Shown: positions 49,153-56,888 of the stretch, piece by piece | How positions within the stretch are numbered: position 1 is the stretch's first letter | Layout: the number at the start of each line of letters is the position of its first letter | Assembly: GCF_030345795.1 (NCBI RefSeq) | Contig: NZ_JAUALB010000001.1 | Span: 2,906,001 to 2,970,000, forward strand | Direction of reading: 5' to 3' | Length of the DNA: 64,000 nt | DNA from: Micromonospora sp. WMMA1363 | Lineage (GTDB): Bacteria > Actinomycetota > Actinomycetes > Mycobacteriales > Micromonosporaceae | The notes under the pieces: generated by a model | Database searches by the model: none | Told to the model about the DNA's origin: nothing | Seen by the model: the letters and a program-made list of their open reading frames with translations, nothing else | Translations under genes and position numbers: made by a program

Positions 49153-49911
49153 TCAGTCCTTCGGGCCGCCGGCGACGTAGACCACCTGGCCCGAGACGAA
49201 CGAGGCGCCCTCGCTGGCCAGGAACGAAATGGTGTGCGCCACGTCCTCCGGGCGACCCACCCGGCGGACCGGAATCTCGGCCTTGGCGTGCTTCTGCAGC
49301 GCCTCGAAGTCCACCTTCATCCGGGCGGCCGTGGCCGCGGTCATGTCGGTGACGATGAAACCGGGGGCGACCGCGTTGACGGTGACCCCGAACGGACCCA
49401 ACTCGATGGCGAGGGTCTTTGTGAAGCCCTGCAGGCCTGCCTTGGCGGCGGAGTAGTTCACCTGGCCGCGGTTGCCGAGGGCGGAGGTGCTGGAGAGGTT
49501 GACGATCCGGCCCCACTTCCGCTCGACCATGTGCTTCTGGGTGGCCTGGGTGAACAGGAACGCACCCCGCAGGTGCACCCCCAGCACCATGTCCCAGTCG
49601 GCGTCGGTCATCTTGAACAACAGGTTGTCCCGGAGGACGCCCGCGTTGTTGACCAGCACGGTGGGCGTGCCCAACTCGACCGCGACCTGCTCGACGGCCG
49701 CCTCCACCTGCGCGCGGTCGGCCACGTCCGCGCCGACGCCGAGCGCCCGGCCGCCGGCGGCGGCGATCGCGTCGACGGTCTCCTTCGTCGCGGACTCCTC
49801 GATGTCCACCACGGCCACGGCCAGCCCGTCGGCGGCCAGGCGCTTGGCGGTGGCGGCTCCGATGCCACGCGCCGCGCCGGTCACGATGGCGACCCGCTGC
49901 TCCTCCGACAT
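49153..49911 (-). CDS. 3-oxoacyl-ACP reductase FabG-like short-chain dehydrogenase
   Basis: The 252-residue SDR has the cofactor motif VTGAARGIGAATAKRL, NNAGVLRDNLLFKM, the catalytic Ser in VNLSSTSALGNRGQ and Tyr/Lys in NYSAAKAG. The PGFIVTDMT stretch and the C-terminal FVSGQVVYVAGGPKD fit FabG. A stand-alone location away from other fab genes leaves open a role in polyketide, PHA or catabolic acyl-CoA metabolism instead of essential fatty acid synthesis. Confidence 0.88.
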   Translation of the reverse strand: MSEEQRVAIVTGAARGIGAATAKRLAADGLAVAVVDIEESATKETVDAIAAAGGRALGVGADVADRAQVEAAVEQVAVELGTPTVLVNNAGVLRDNLLFKMTDADWDMVLGVHLRGAFLFTQATQKHMVERKWGRIVNLSSTSALGNRGQVNYSAAKAGLQGFTKTLAIELGPFGVTVNAVAPGFIVTDMTAATAARMKVDFEALQKHAKAEIPVRRVGRPEDVAHTISFLASEGASFVSGQVVYVAGGPKD

Positions 49912-50089
49912 CCCTACCTCCCGGTAACCTCGCTCGATCGAAGGAGCTTAACCCAGCGGCACGGCGGTCGGCGCCGCCGAGACCGGCAGCGGGCCGCAGA
50001 GCGGGGGCGGGGCCGCCAGCGGAACGCGCTCCGGCGCGGGCGGTTCCAGCAGCGCCACCGTGGCGGGTACGCGGCCCGGCCTCGTGCGG

Positions 50090-51460
50090 TCAGGGCAGGG
50101 TGTCCAGGTGTGGGCCGACGGTGCGGGAGAAGGCGTTGCCGTTGGTCACGTCCCAGTTCACCGACCACGTCATCGCGCCCCGCAGCCCGGGGTAGGTACG
50201 CGGGGGCCGGAAGCTGCCGCAGCTCGTCCCCCGGGTCAAACAGTCCAGAGCGGCGTTGACCACGCTGGGTGCGACCACGCCCCCACCCGCCGCCCCCGGA
50301 CCGGCCGGCAGGCCGAGCCCGACCTGGTCCGGCCGCAGCCCGGCCTCCAGTTGGATACAGGCCAGCGCGACGATGAAGTTCACCGTGCCCTGGCTGTACG
50401 CGAACCTCTGATCGCAGCCGAGCATCGCTCCGGAGTTGTAGAACTGGGTGTTCACCACGGTCAGGATGTCCTTGATGTCCAGCGCCAGCTTGAAGTAGCC
50501 GGTGGCCGGGTTCTGCATGTCGATGGTCTGCGGTGCCATCGCGATGATGAGACCGGAGCCGACTCTGTCCCGCAACGACCGCAGGGCCTGCGCCATGTAC
50601 GTCGGATCGAGCCCATTCTCCAGGTCGATGTCCACGCCGTCGAAGCCGTACCGCTGGATCAGCGCGTGGACCGAGTCGCTGAAGGCGACCGCGGAGGCCG
50701 CGTCGTTGACGGTGATCCGTCCGGCCTCGCCGCCGACCGAGATGATGACCTTCTTGCCCCGGCTCTTCAGCGTCTGCACGTCGGCCGAGAAGTCCGTGTC
50801 GGTGTAACCGCCCAGCGATGCGGCGAGGCCCGGGTCGACAGCGAAGGTCACCGCGCCGGGGGTGGCTGTCGCCTCGGCGAAGGCGACAGCCACCACGTCG
50901 TACTCGGCGGGGACGTCCCGCAGACGCAGCTCGACCGCCGGGTTGTCGAAGTTGTGCCAGTACCCGGTGAGGATGTGCGTGGGCAGATCGGTGGGCGGGG
51001 GCGTCGTGGGCGGGGGCGTCGTGGGCGGGGGCGTCGTGGGCGGCGGCGTCGTGGGCGGGGGCGCACCGCCGCAGTCCGCGCCGTTCAGCTGGCAGTTGGT
51101 CGGCGAGCCGGGCCCGCTGCCGAGGAAGCCGAAGGAGACCGAGCCGCCCGGCGCGATGGTGCCGTTCCAGGACCGGTTGGTGAACGTGTGCCGCTGGCCG
51201 GAGGAGCTGAGCAGCGCCTCCCAGTAGGTGCCGACCGTCGTACCGACCGGCAGGTCGAAGGCGAGGCTCCAGCCGTTGATGGTGGTGCCACCCCCGTTGG
51301 TGATCGTGTACTTCCCCTCCCACCCGGTGCCCCAGTCGGAGAGCTTGGCAAAGGTTGCTGTCGGGCCAGCGGCGTACGCCGGCATCGCCACCCAGGCCGC
51401 GCCGAGTGCGGCGGTCAGCACGGTGACCAGGGACAGGATCAGGGATCTGGAACGCTTCAT
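50090..51460 (-). CDS. Secreted GH18 chitinase with CBM2
   Basis: The 456-residue product has a signal peptide (cut likely after AYA30) and a family 2 carbohydrate-binding module (about residues 31-130, with C123 and C130 near its end). A (PPPTT)n linker and a GH18 catalytic domain follow. The catalytic motif is intact: DGVDIDLE at residues 274-281, with Glu281 as acid/base. KKVIISVGGEAG is the second GH18 signature. It hydrolyses chitin outside the cell, releasing GlcNAc oligomers. An AT-rich palindrome lies 42 bases before the start. Confidence 0.95.
   Translation of the reverse strand: MKRSRSLILSLVTVLTAALGAAWVAMPAYAAGPTATFAKLSDWGTGWEGKYTITNGGGTTINGWSLAFDLPVGTTVGTYWEALLSSSGQRHTFTNRSWNGTIAPGGSVSFGFLGSGPGSPTNCQLNGADCGGAPPPTTPPPTTPPPTTPPPTTPPPTDLPTHILTGYWHNFDNPAVELRLRDVPAEYDVVAVAFAEATATPGAVTFAVDPGLAASLGGYTDTDFSADVQTLKSRGKKVIISVGGEAGRITVNDAASAVAFSDSVHALIQRYGFDGVDIDLENGLDPTYMAQALRSLRDRVGSGLIIAMAPQTIDMQNPATGYFKLALDIKDILTVVNTQFYNSGAMLGCDQRFAYSQGTVNFIVALACIQLEAGLRPDQVGLGLPAGPGAAGGGVVAPSVVNAALDCLTRGTSCGSFRPPRTYPGLRGAMTWSVNWDVTNGNAFSRTVGPHLDTLP
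50992..51066 (-). repeat. 15-bp tandem repeat coding for the chitinase linker
   Basis: Five copies of a 15-bp unit (plus strand GTGGGCGGGGGCGTC, one with a single change) encode the PPPTT repeats between CBM2 and the catalytic domain. Copy number can change without breaking frame. Confidence 0.9.
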
Positions 51461-51501
51461 ACGACCCTCCACACCCGGACGAACATCCAGAAACATCTAC
51501 G

Positions 51502-51532
51502 TCAACACTTCTTATTATTAAGAGTGTTAACT
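51502..51532. promoter_or_regulatory. AT-rich palindrome in the chitinase promoter region
   Basis: AACACTTCTTA and TAAGAGTGTT form a near-perfect inverted repeat with one extra T, extended by GT.AAC at both ends and centred on TTAT. It stands 42 bases upstream of the chitinase start and is the most AT-rich stretch nearby, so it probably overlaps the promoter. It does not match the 12-bp direct repeats known from Streptomyces chitinase genes. Confidence 0.55.
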
Positions 51533-51555
51533 GTTTATGTCCAGTCCAGGTCGCA

Positions 51556-51600
51556 AGAGGGCCCCTTGCCCGACGCACTGGCGTCGAGCAAGGGGCCTCT
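51556..51600 (-). terminator. Terminator of the GH16 gene
   Basis: AGAGG-G-CCCCTTGC pairs with GCAAGGGGCCTCT (one bulge), with an inner CGACGC/GCGTCG stem. It lies between the GH16 stop and the chitinase promoter. Confidence 0.75.
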
Positions 51601-51657
51601 GCGGCGGGCCTGCGACCCGGCTGCGCCGTGGTGTCCGGCCCCGCTCGCGCTGACCCG

Positions 51658-53082
51658 TCAGCGACGGAAGGTGAACCAGTTGACGTTGACGAAATCGTTA
51701 GGCTGGCCACTGGTGAAGGTCAGATAGACCGTCCGGCGGCCGGTGGGGCCGGCGACGTTGCCGGGCACCGAGCGCCAACCCTGCCAGCCGCCGGTATCGG
51801 CAATGGCGAAGCTGCCGATCGGCGGGCTCGTCGGACTGTCGAGGCGCACCTCGACCAGGCCGCTCACGCCGCCGCCCGCGCCGGAGGCGACCCGAGCGAC
51901 GAAGTCCCGCGGCGGCGCGGCACCGAACTCGACGTTGTCGAAACGCGCCCAGTCGCCGTTACTCAGCCAACCGATGTTCTCGCCGCCCTCGGAGCACGCC
52001 TCGGTGCCCACACCGTTCTGAGCATCGAACGACTCGGCCTCGATGGTGGCGTACGCGTCCCGGACCCCGCCGGGTGGCTGAGTCGTCGGGGGCGGCGTGG
52101 TCGGCGGCTGGGTGGTGCCACCCCGGCTGTAGACGGCGACGTAGTCGACGAGCATCGGCCGGCCCGGCACGGTCGCCGCGGTCGGCGTGGCGCCGCCCGC
52201 GACGCCGTTCGGGAACGCTCCGCCCATGGCCACGTTGAGCAGTAGGAAGTACCCGGCGTGGCTGGTCATCTGCGACCAGTACGGCTCGCCGACCCGGGTC
52301 TGGCTGACCGTGTGGTAAAGCTGCCCGTCGACGTACCAGCGCAGTTGCTGGGGGCTGACCGAGGCGTCCCACTCGAAGCGGTAGGTGTGGAACGCCGACT
52401 GGCAGGTGGCACCCGGGCAGGCCCGGGAGGCGCCGATGCCGTTGAACTCGTCGCACGGCCCGCCGGGGGCGACGCCACAGTGGAGCACGCCCCAGACCGA
52501 GTTGATCCCGTTGACATTCTCCATCACGTCGAACTCGCCGATGCCCGGCCAGTTCTGGTAGTTGCCCCGGTACGGCGATCCGAGCGCCCAGAACGCCGGC
52601 CAGTAGCCGGCCGCCTGGGCACCGGTCACATTGGGCATCTGGATCCGGCCCTCGATCGCCAACACTCCGCCGGAAGGCGGCTTGAAGTCGGTGCGCACGG
52701 TCTCGATTCGAGCCGATGTCCACCCGCCGCCGGCGTCGCGCAGCGGCGTGATCCGCAGATTGCCGGCGCCGTCGTGGCTGATGTTGGCGGTACTGGCGGT
52801 GTACGTCTGAATCTCCCCGGTGCCCCAGTTGGGCGGACCGCCCGGGTAGCTGGTACCGGTGTCGATGATCCAGTTGGCGGAGGACGGCAGGGTGCCGGAC
52901 GCGCCGGTGAAGTCGTCACCCCAGACCAGGCTCCAACCGGGCGCGGGCGCTGGTACGGCGGCATTGGCGGTGACGGTCAAACCGGCCAGCGCGGTGGTGG
53001 TGACGGCGGCGAGCAGCGCCACCACCAGTGGCAATCGGCGTCGTGCGGGCAGGGCGGCAGGCACCCCGGGTGGCGTGTGCAT
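51658..53082 (-). CDS. Secreted GH16 beta-glucanase with CBM6
   Basis: The 474-residue product has a twin-basic-start signal peptide (cut near ANA41) and a GH16 domain whose catalytic motif EFDVME (Glu183, Asp185, Glu188) is intact. A Thr/Pro/Gln linker and a C-terminal CBM6-like module (TIEAESFDAQNGVGTEAC to FVNVNWFTFRR) follow. Such enzymes cut beta-1,3- or mixed-linked glucans such as laminarin. A 20-bp LacI-type palindrome lies 25 bases upstream of its start. Confidence 0.93.
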   Translation of the reverse strand: MHTPPGVPAALPARRRLPLVVALLAAVTTTALAGLTVTANAAVPAPAPGWSLVWGDDFTGASGTLPSSANWIIDTGTSYPGGPPNWGTGEIQTYTASTANISHDGAGNLRITPLRDAGGGWTSARIETVRTDFKPPSGGVLAIEGRIQMPNVTGAQAAGYWPAFWALGSPYRGNYQNWPGIGEFDVMENVNGINSVWGVLHCGVAPGGPCDEFNGIGASRACPGATCQSAFHTYRFEWDASVSPQQLRWYVDGQLYHTVSQTRVGEPYWSQMTSHAGYFLLLNVAMGGAFPNGVAGGATPTAATVPGRPMLVDYVAVYSRGGTTQPPTTPPPTTQPPGGVRDAYATIEAESFDAQNGVGTEACSEGGENIGWLSNGDWARFDNVEFGAAPPRDFVARVASGAGGGVSGLVEVRLDSPTSPPIGSFAIADTGGWQGWRSVPGNVAGPTGRRTVYLTFTSGQPNDFVNVNWFTFRR

Positions 53083-53106
53083 GGCTGTGCCTCTCTGCGG
53101 GACGGG

Positions 53107-53126
53107 TCGAGAGAGCGCTCTCTCGA
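53107..53126. promoter_or_regulatory. LacI-type operator (perfect 20-bp palindrome)
   Basis: TCGAGAGAGCGCTCTCTCGA is a perfect palindrome with the central GAGCGCTC of LacI-family sugar regulators such as CebR. It lies 25 bases before the GH16 start and 108 bases before the divergent flavoprotein gene. Repression of glucanase until an oligosaccharide inducer appears is the likely function; the regulator is not in this window. Confidence 0.8.
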
Positions 53127-53233
53127 GAGTTGTACGTGCCGTTCACAAAGTTGTCAATATCGATCTTCATAATGACAGCGCCACCATCCGCTCGTCCCGG
53201 TCAGACCCGCGACTGCCCTCGTCTCATGGCAGG

Positions 53234-54622
53234 ATGACCCTCGTGGCGCAACGGATGATCGTCATCGGCGGCGACGCCGCCGGCATGGCCGCGGCATCCC
53301 AGGCCCGGCGCCGCCGGGGCTCGGGCGACCTGGAGATCGTCGCGTTCGAGCGGGGACACTTCACGTCGTACTCGGCGTGCGGCATCCCGTACTGGATCAG
53401 CGGGCTCGTGCCCGATCGGAACCAGCTCATCGCCCGCGACCCGACGACGTTCCGGAACGAGTTCCACGTCGACGTCCGGTTGCGGCACGAGGTCATTGGG
53501 ATCGACCTCGACCGACGGGAGGTCGTCGCCCGGGACCTGACGGGCGGCGGCGAGGTCCGCGAGCGGTTCGACACCCTGATGTACGCGACCGGCGCCACCC
53601 CGGTCCAACCGGGCTGGGCCCGGACCGACGCGCGCGGCGTGTTCGGCGTGCAGACCCTCGACGACGGCGCCGCCCTACGGGAGTGGCTGGACGCGGACCC
53701 GGCGCCCCGTCGGGCGGTGGTGGTTGGCGGCGGCTACATCGGCGTCGAGATGGCCGAGGCACTGATCCAGCGAGGCCTGTCGGTCACCCTGGTCGAGCGC
53801 GACGAGCAGCCGATGGCAACAGTGGATCCGGATATGGCCGAGCTGGTCACCGGTGCGATGCGGGGCCTGGGAGTGCAGATCCGCACCGGCCTCGCGGTGA
53901 CCGGCCTGGAGCAGCGGGACGGTCAGGTGTCCGCGGTCGTCACCGCAGAGGGGCCGATCCCCGCCGACCTGGTCGTCCTCGGCCTCGGCGTTCGCCCCAA
54001 CGTCGGGCTGGCCGCGGCCGCCGGGCTGCCGGTCGGCCCCAGTGGTGCGATCCGCGTGGACCGGCGGATGCGGGTGCCCGGATTCGACGACGTGTGGGCG
54101 GCCGGAGACTGCGTGGAGTGCCTACACCGGGTCAGTGGCTTGCCGGTGCACATCCCGCTGGGCACGCACGCCAACAAGCAGGGCCGGGTGGCTGGCATCA
54201 ACATCGGCGGCGGGTACGCGACGTTCGCCGGGGTGATCGGCACCGCCGTCACCAAGGTCTGCGATCTGGAGGTCGGGCGCACCGGGCTGCGCGAGCGAGA
54301 CGCCGCAGCGGCCGGCTTCGAGTTCGTCTCGGTGATCGCCCAGTCCACCAACCGGGCGGGCTACTACCCCGGCAGCCGCCCGATGACGGTCAAGCTGATC
54401 GCCGAGAAGCCCAGCGGGCGGCTGCTCGGCGCGCAGATCGTCGGCTGGTCGGAGGCGGCGAAGCGAATCGACACCCTGGCCGTGGCCCTGTGGAACGAGA
54501 TGACGGTGGACGAGATGAGCGCCCTCGACCTCGGCTACGCCCCGCCGTACGCGCCGGTCTGGGACCCGGTGCTGATCGCCGCCCGTAAGGCCGTCGACGC
54601 CCTCGCCGCCACCGGCCGGTGA
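53234..54622 (+). CDS. FAD-dependent pyridine nucleotide-disulfide oxidoreductase, CoA-disulfide reductase-like
   Basis: The 462-residue flavoprotein has FAD motif IVIGGDAAGMAAASQARR and a single redox Cys in SYSACGIPYWISG, the place of the active Cys in CoA-disulfide reductases and NADH oxidases. The NAD motif is VVVGGGYIGVEMAEALI, the second FAD motif is DDVWAAGDCVE, and a C-terminal dimerisation domain follows. It may keep a low-MW thiol reduced or remove oxygen or peroxide. ATG at 53234 and GTG at 53243 are both possible starts. It is divergent from the GH16 gene. Confidence 0.88.
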   Translation: MTLVAQRMIVIGGDAAGMAAASQARRRRGSGDLEIVAFERGHFTSYSACGIPYWISGLVPDRNQLIARDPTTFRNEFHVDVRLRHEVIGIDLDRREVVARDLTGGGEVRERFDTLMYATGATPVQPGWARTDARGVFGVQTLDDGAALREWLDADPAPRRAVVVGGGYIGVEMAEALIQRGLSVTLVERDEQPMATVDPDMAELVTGAMRGLGVQIRTGLAVTGLEQRDGQVSAVVTAEGPIPADLVVLGLGVRPNVGLAAAAGLPVGPSGAIRVDRRMRVPGFDDVWAAGDCVECLHRVSGLPVHIPLGTHANKQGRVAGINIGGGYATFAGVIGTAVTKVCDLEVGRTGLRERDAAAAGFEFVSVIAQSTNRAGYYPGSRPMTVKLIAEKPSGRLLGAQIVGWSEAAKRIDTLAVALWNEMTVDEMSALDLGYAPPYAPVWDPVLIAARKAVDALAATGR

Positions 54623-54661
54623 GGGCGAACGAGCCGACGGCGCCCGCCGGCAGCTTCATGA

Positions 54662-55480
54662 TCAACCGAGTCGCGCGGGCTGGCAGGTGGGGCACCAGTA
54701 GAGGTTGCGGCCGACGAGGCCACGGCGGCTGACCGGGGTGGCGCAAACGTGGCAGGGCGCGCCGGGGCGGCGGTAGACGTACACCTCGCCGCCGTGCGGG
54801 TCGACGCGGGGAGCGCGGCCCATCACCTCGGGCAGGTGCGCGTCCCGGACCGTGTCGATCCGGCCACGGTCGACAGCCCGCCGCATCAGCTGCACCAGGT
54901 CGGCCCAGAGCCGCTCCCAGGCCGCCCGGGTGAGGCTCCGGCCCGGCATCGTCGGTGGCAAACCGGCCCGGAACAGCGCCTCGGTGACGAAGATCAGCCC
55001 GGCGCCCGCCACCACCGACTGGTCGAGCAGCAGCGCCGCGAGCGGGGTCGGGCTCCGGGAGATCCGGGCGTACGCCTGCGCCGGGTCGGCGTCGGCACGC
55101 AGTGGATCCGGGCCGAGTCGCCCGCGCAGCGCGGTCACCTCCGGCGGGGTCAGCAGTTCACAGGCGTTGGGACCGCGCAGGTCCAGCCAGTGCCGGTCGC
55201 TGGTGAGTCGCAACCGCACCTGCCCGACCGGCTCCGGCGGCTCGCCGACCCCGTCGGCGACCTTCCCGTACAGGCCCAGATGCACGTGCAGGATCAGGTC
55301 GCCGGCGTGGTGGTGCAGCAGGTGCTTCCCGTACGCCTCGGTAGCCTCCAGGACCGACCCGGTGAGCCGGGCAGCACCCTCTGCGAAACGGCCCTGTGGG
55401 CTCGCCACGTGCACCTTGTCCCCAGCGAACAGCTCGGCGTGCCGGGCCGCCAGGCGATGAATGGTGTGTCCCTCTGGCAC
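54662..55480 (-). CDS. Fpg/Nei-family DNA glycosylase
   Basis: The 272-residue repair enzyme starts V-PEGHTIHRLAARH; after removal of the first residue, Pro2 and Glu3 are the catalytic pair. The H2TH region contains SVVAGAGLIFVTEALFRAGLPP, and a C-terminal zinc finger is CHVCATPVSRRGLVGRNLYWCPTC. PEGHT instead of PELPE places it with Nei (endonuclease VIII) rather than MutM. It removes oxidised pyrimidines and cuts the backbone. The GTG start is fixed by the catalytic Pro. Confidence 0.92.
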   Translation of the reverse strand: MPEGHTIHRLAARHAELFAGDKVHVASPQGRFAEGAARLTGSVLEATEAYGKHLLHHHAGDLILHVHLGLYGKVADGVGEPPEPVGQVRLRLTSDRHWLDLRGPNACELLTPPEVTALRGRLGPDPLRADADPAQAYARISRSPTPLAALLLDQSVVAGAGLIFVTEALFRAGLPPTMPGRSLTRAAWERLWADLVQLMRRAVDRGRIDTVRDAHLPEVMGRAPRVDPHGGEVYVYRRPGAPCHVCATPVSRRGLVGRNLYWCPTCQPARLG

Positions 55481-55531
55481 CGCGCCAGGGTAGCCAGCGG
55501 CGTCGCCGTCCGGCATGTGACCTGATCGAAG

Positions 55532-55577
55532 GCGATCCGTGATCCCGGTCGGACGCGATCCGTGGTCCCGGTCGGGG
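55532..55577. repeat. 23-bp tandem duplication
   Basis: Two copies of GCGATCCGTGNTCCCGGTCG with period 23 bases, differing at one central base (A or G), about 50 bases upstream of the Nei-family gene start. Confidence 0.8.
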
Positions 55578-55790
55578 ACGGGCGATGTCGCTGACGAGGA
55601 GTGTTCCGGAGAGGCATCAACACGACGGTCAGGAATACCAATCATCGACGGGTCACGTTTCCGGCGGCCGGCACTCCGTGCACCCCTACACCAACCGGAC
55701 GGTCCACCGGTGTGACCCGGATTCACCACCGTCGATGTGCGCGCCCGCACCGGGCTATCCGCTGGCGCCACGCGCGCGACTGCTATGCGG

Positions 55791-55868
55791 TCGGCACGCC
55801 TGGCACACGTCGGCACGCCTGGTACGACGTCGGCACGCCTGGCACACGTCGGCACGCCCGGCATGCGG
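55791..55868. repeat. 19/20-bp tandem array in 39-bp dimers
   Basis: Four units start TCGGCACGCCTGG or close variants: 55791-55809, 55810-55829, 55830-55848 and 55849-55868. Lengths alternate 19 and 20, so the real period is a 39-bp dimer. A degenerate fifth unit follows. Confidence 0.8.
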
Positions 55869-55982
55869 TCGCCCCCGTCTGGCACGCGGTCCATCCCCGG
55901 CTGGCTGCAACAAAACACCGTCCAATCACCGGCAGACGCAACAGATCGCCGGGTTTTGCAACTTCCCACGGTGGATTCCTCC

Positions 55983-56019
55983 GGCTGGCGCCGCATACCG
56001 TTGAGCAACGGCGCCAGCC
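55983..56019. promoter_or_regulatory. Long inverted repeat upstream of ddaH
   Basis: GGCTGGCGCCG and CGGCGCCAGCC (11 bp) flank a 15-base centre that itself contains CCGTTG-AG-CAACGG overlapping the right arm. It lies 48 bases before the ddaH start and could be an operator or a leader stem. Confidence 0.45.
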
Positions 56020-56066
56020 CGCGGGCCGAAGGTGGCCGGGCGCGCCCGACCCCTGGGAGCAGGACA

Positions 56067-56888
56067 ATGACGATGGACGCCACCAGCCAGCGCTTCCTGA
56101 TGTGCCGGCCGACGTACTTCGCCGTCGACTATGCGATCAACCCGTGGATGGACCCGACCGCTCCGGTGGACGCCGGCCTGGCGATCAGGCAGTGGGAGCA
56201 GCTGCGCCAGATCTACCGTGACCTGGGCCACACCGTCGACGAGATCACTCCGGTGCCCGGCCTACCCGACATGGTCTTCGCCGCGAACGGCGGTACGGTC
56301 ATCGACGGCAAGGCGATGGCCGTGCAGTTCCGCGACCCGCAGCGCGCCGACGAGGCACCCGCGTACCGCGCCTGGTTCGAGGCCGCCGGTTTCCAGATGC
56401 ACGACCCGAAGCACGTCAACGAGGGCGAGGGCGATGTCCTGCTGGCCGGCGGCCACCTGCTCGCCGGCACCGGGTTCCGCACCGCGCACGCCTCGCACGC
56501 GCAGTTGCAGGAGGTCTTCGGCTACCCCGTGGTCACCATGCAGCTGGTCGACCCGCGCTTCTACCACCTGGACACCGCGCTGACCGTGCTCGACGAACGG
56601 ACCGTCGCGTACCTGCCGGAAGCCTTCTCCCCCGGCAGCCAAGCGGTGCTGCGGCGGCTCTTCCCGGACGCGATCCAGGCCACCATGGCCGACGCCGAGG
56701 TGCTCGGCCTCAACGCGGTCGGCGACGGCCGGCACGTGGTGCTGCCGGCGGAGGCCACCGACCTGGCCGCGAAGCTGCGGGACCGAGGCTACGAGACGAT
56801 CGGGGTCGACCTGTCCGAGCTGCGCAAGGCCGGCGGTGGCCCGAAGTGCTGCACGTTGCGGCTCCGTCAGGGAAAGGCGAGCATGTGA
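56067..56888 (+). CDS. ddaH: N(G),N(G)-dimethylarginine dimethylaminohydrolase family protein
   Basis: The 273-residue guanidino-group hydrolase has the family elements in order: FLMCRPTYFAVDYAINPWM, LPDMVFAANGG, NEGEGDVLLAGGHLLAGTG, the catalytic His in FYHLDTALTVL, and the nucleophilic Cys in GGGPKCCTLRL near the C-terminus. DDAH gives citrulline and dimethylamine from methylarginines; many bacterial members instead act on arginine or other guanidines. It overlaps rocD by GTGA, which links it to ornithine catabolism. Confidence 0.88.
   Translation: MTMDATSQRFLMCRPTYFAVDYAINPWMDPTAPVDAGLAIRQWEQLRQIYRDLGHTVDEITPVPGLPDMVFAANGGTVIDGKAMAVQFRDPQRADEAPAYRAWFEAAGFQMHDPKHVNEGEGDVLLAGGHLLAGTGFRTAHASHAQLQEVFGYPVVTMQLVDPRFYHLDTALTVLDERTVAYLPEAFSPGSQAVLRRLFPDAIQATMADAEVLGLNAVGDGRHVVLPAEATDLAAKLRDRGYETIGVDLSELRKAGGGPKCCTLRLRQGKASM

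Larger units (their letters stand above)
55481..56066. other. Intergenic region of about 590 bases with two tandem-repeat arrays
   Basis: I see no gene here. It contains the 23-bp duplication at 55532-55577, the 19/20-bp array at 55791-55868, four GCAAC elements between 55907 and 56009, and a long inverted repeat just before ddaH. Open frames through the arrays encode only repeat peptide. Confidence 0.6.

Noticed and set aside
55791..55868. Possible CRISPR array
   Set aside because: Units are contiguous with no unique spacers, only 19-20 bases long, and no cas gene is present.
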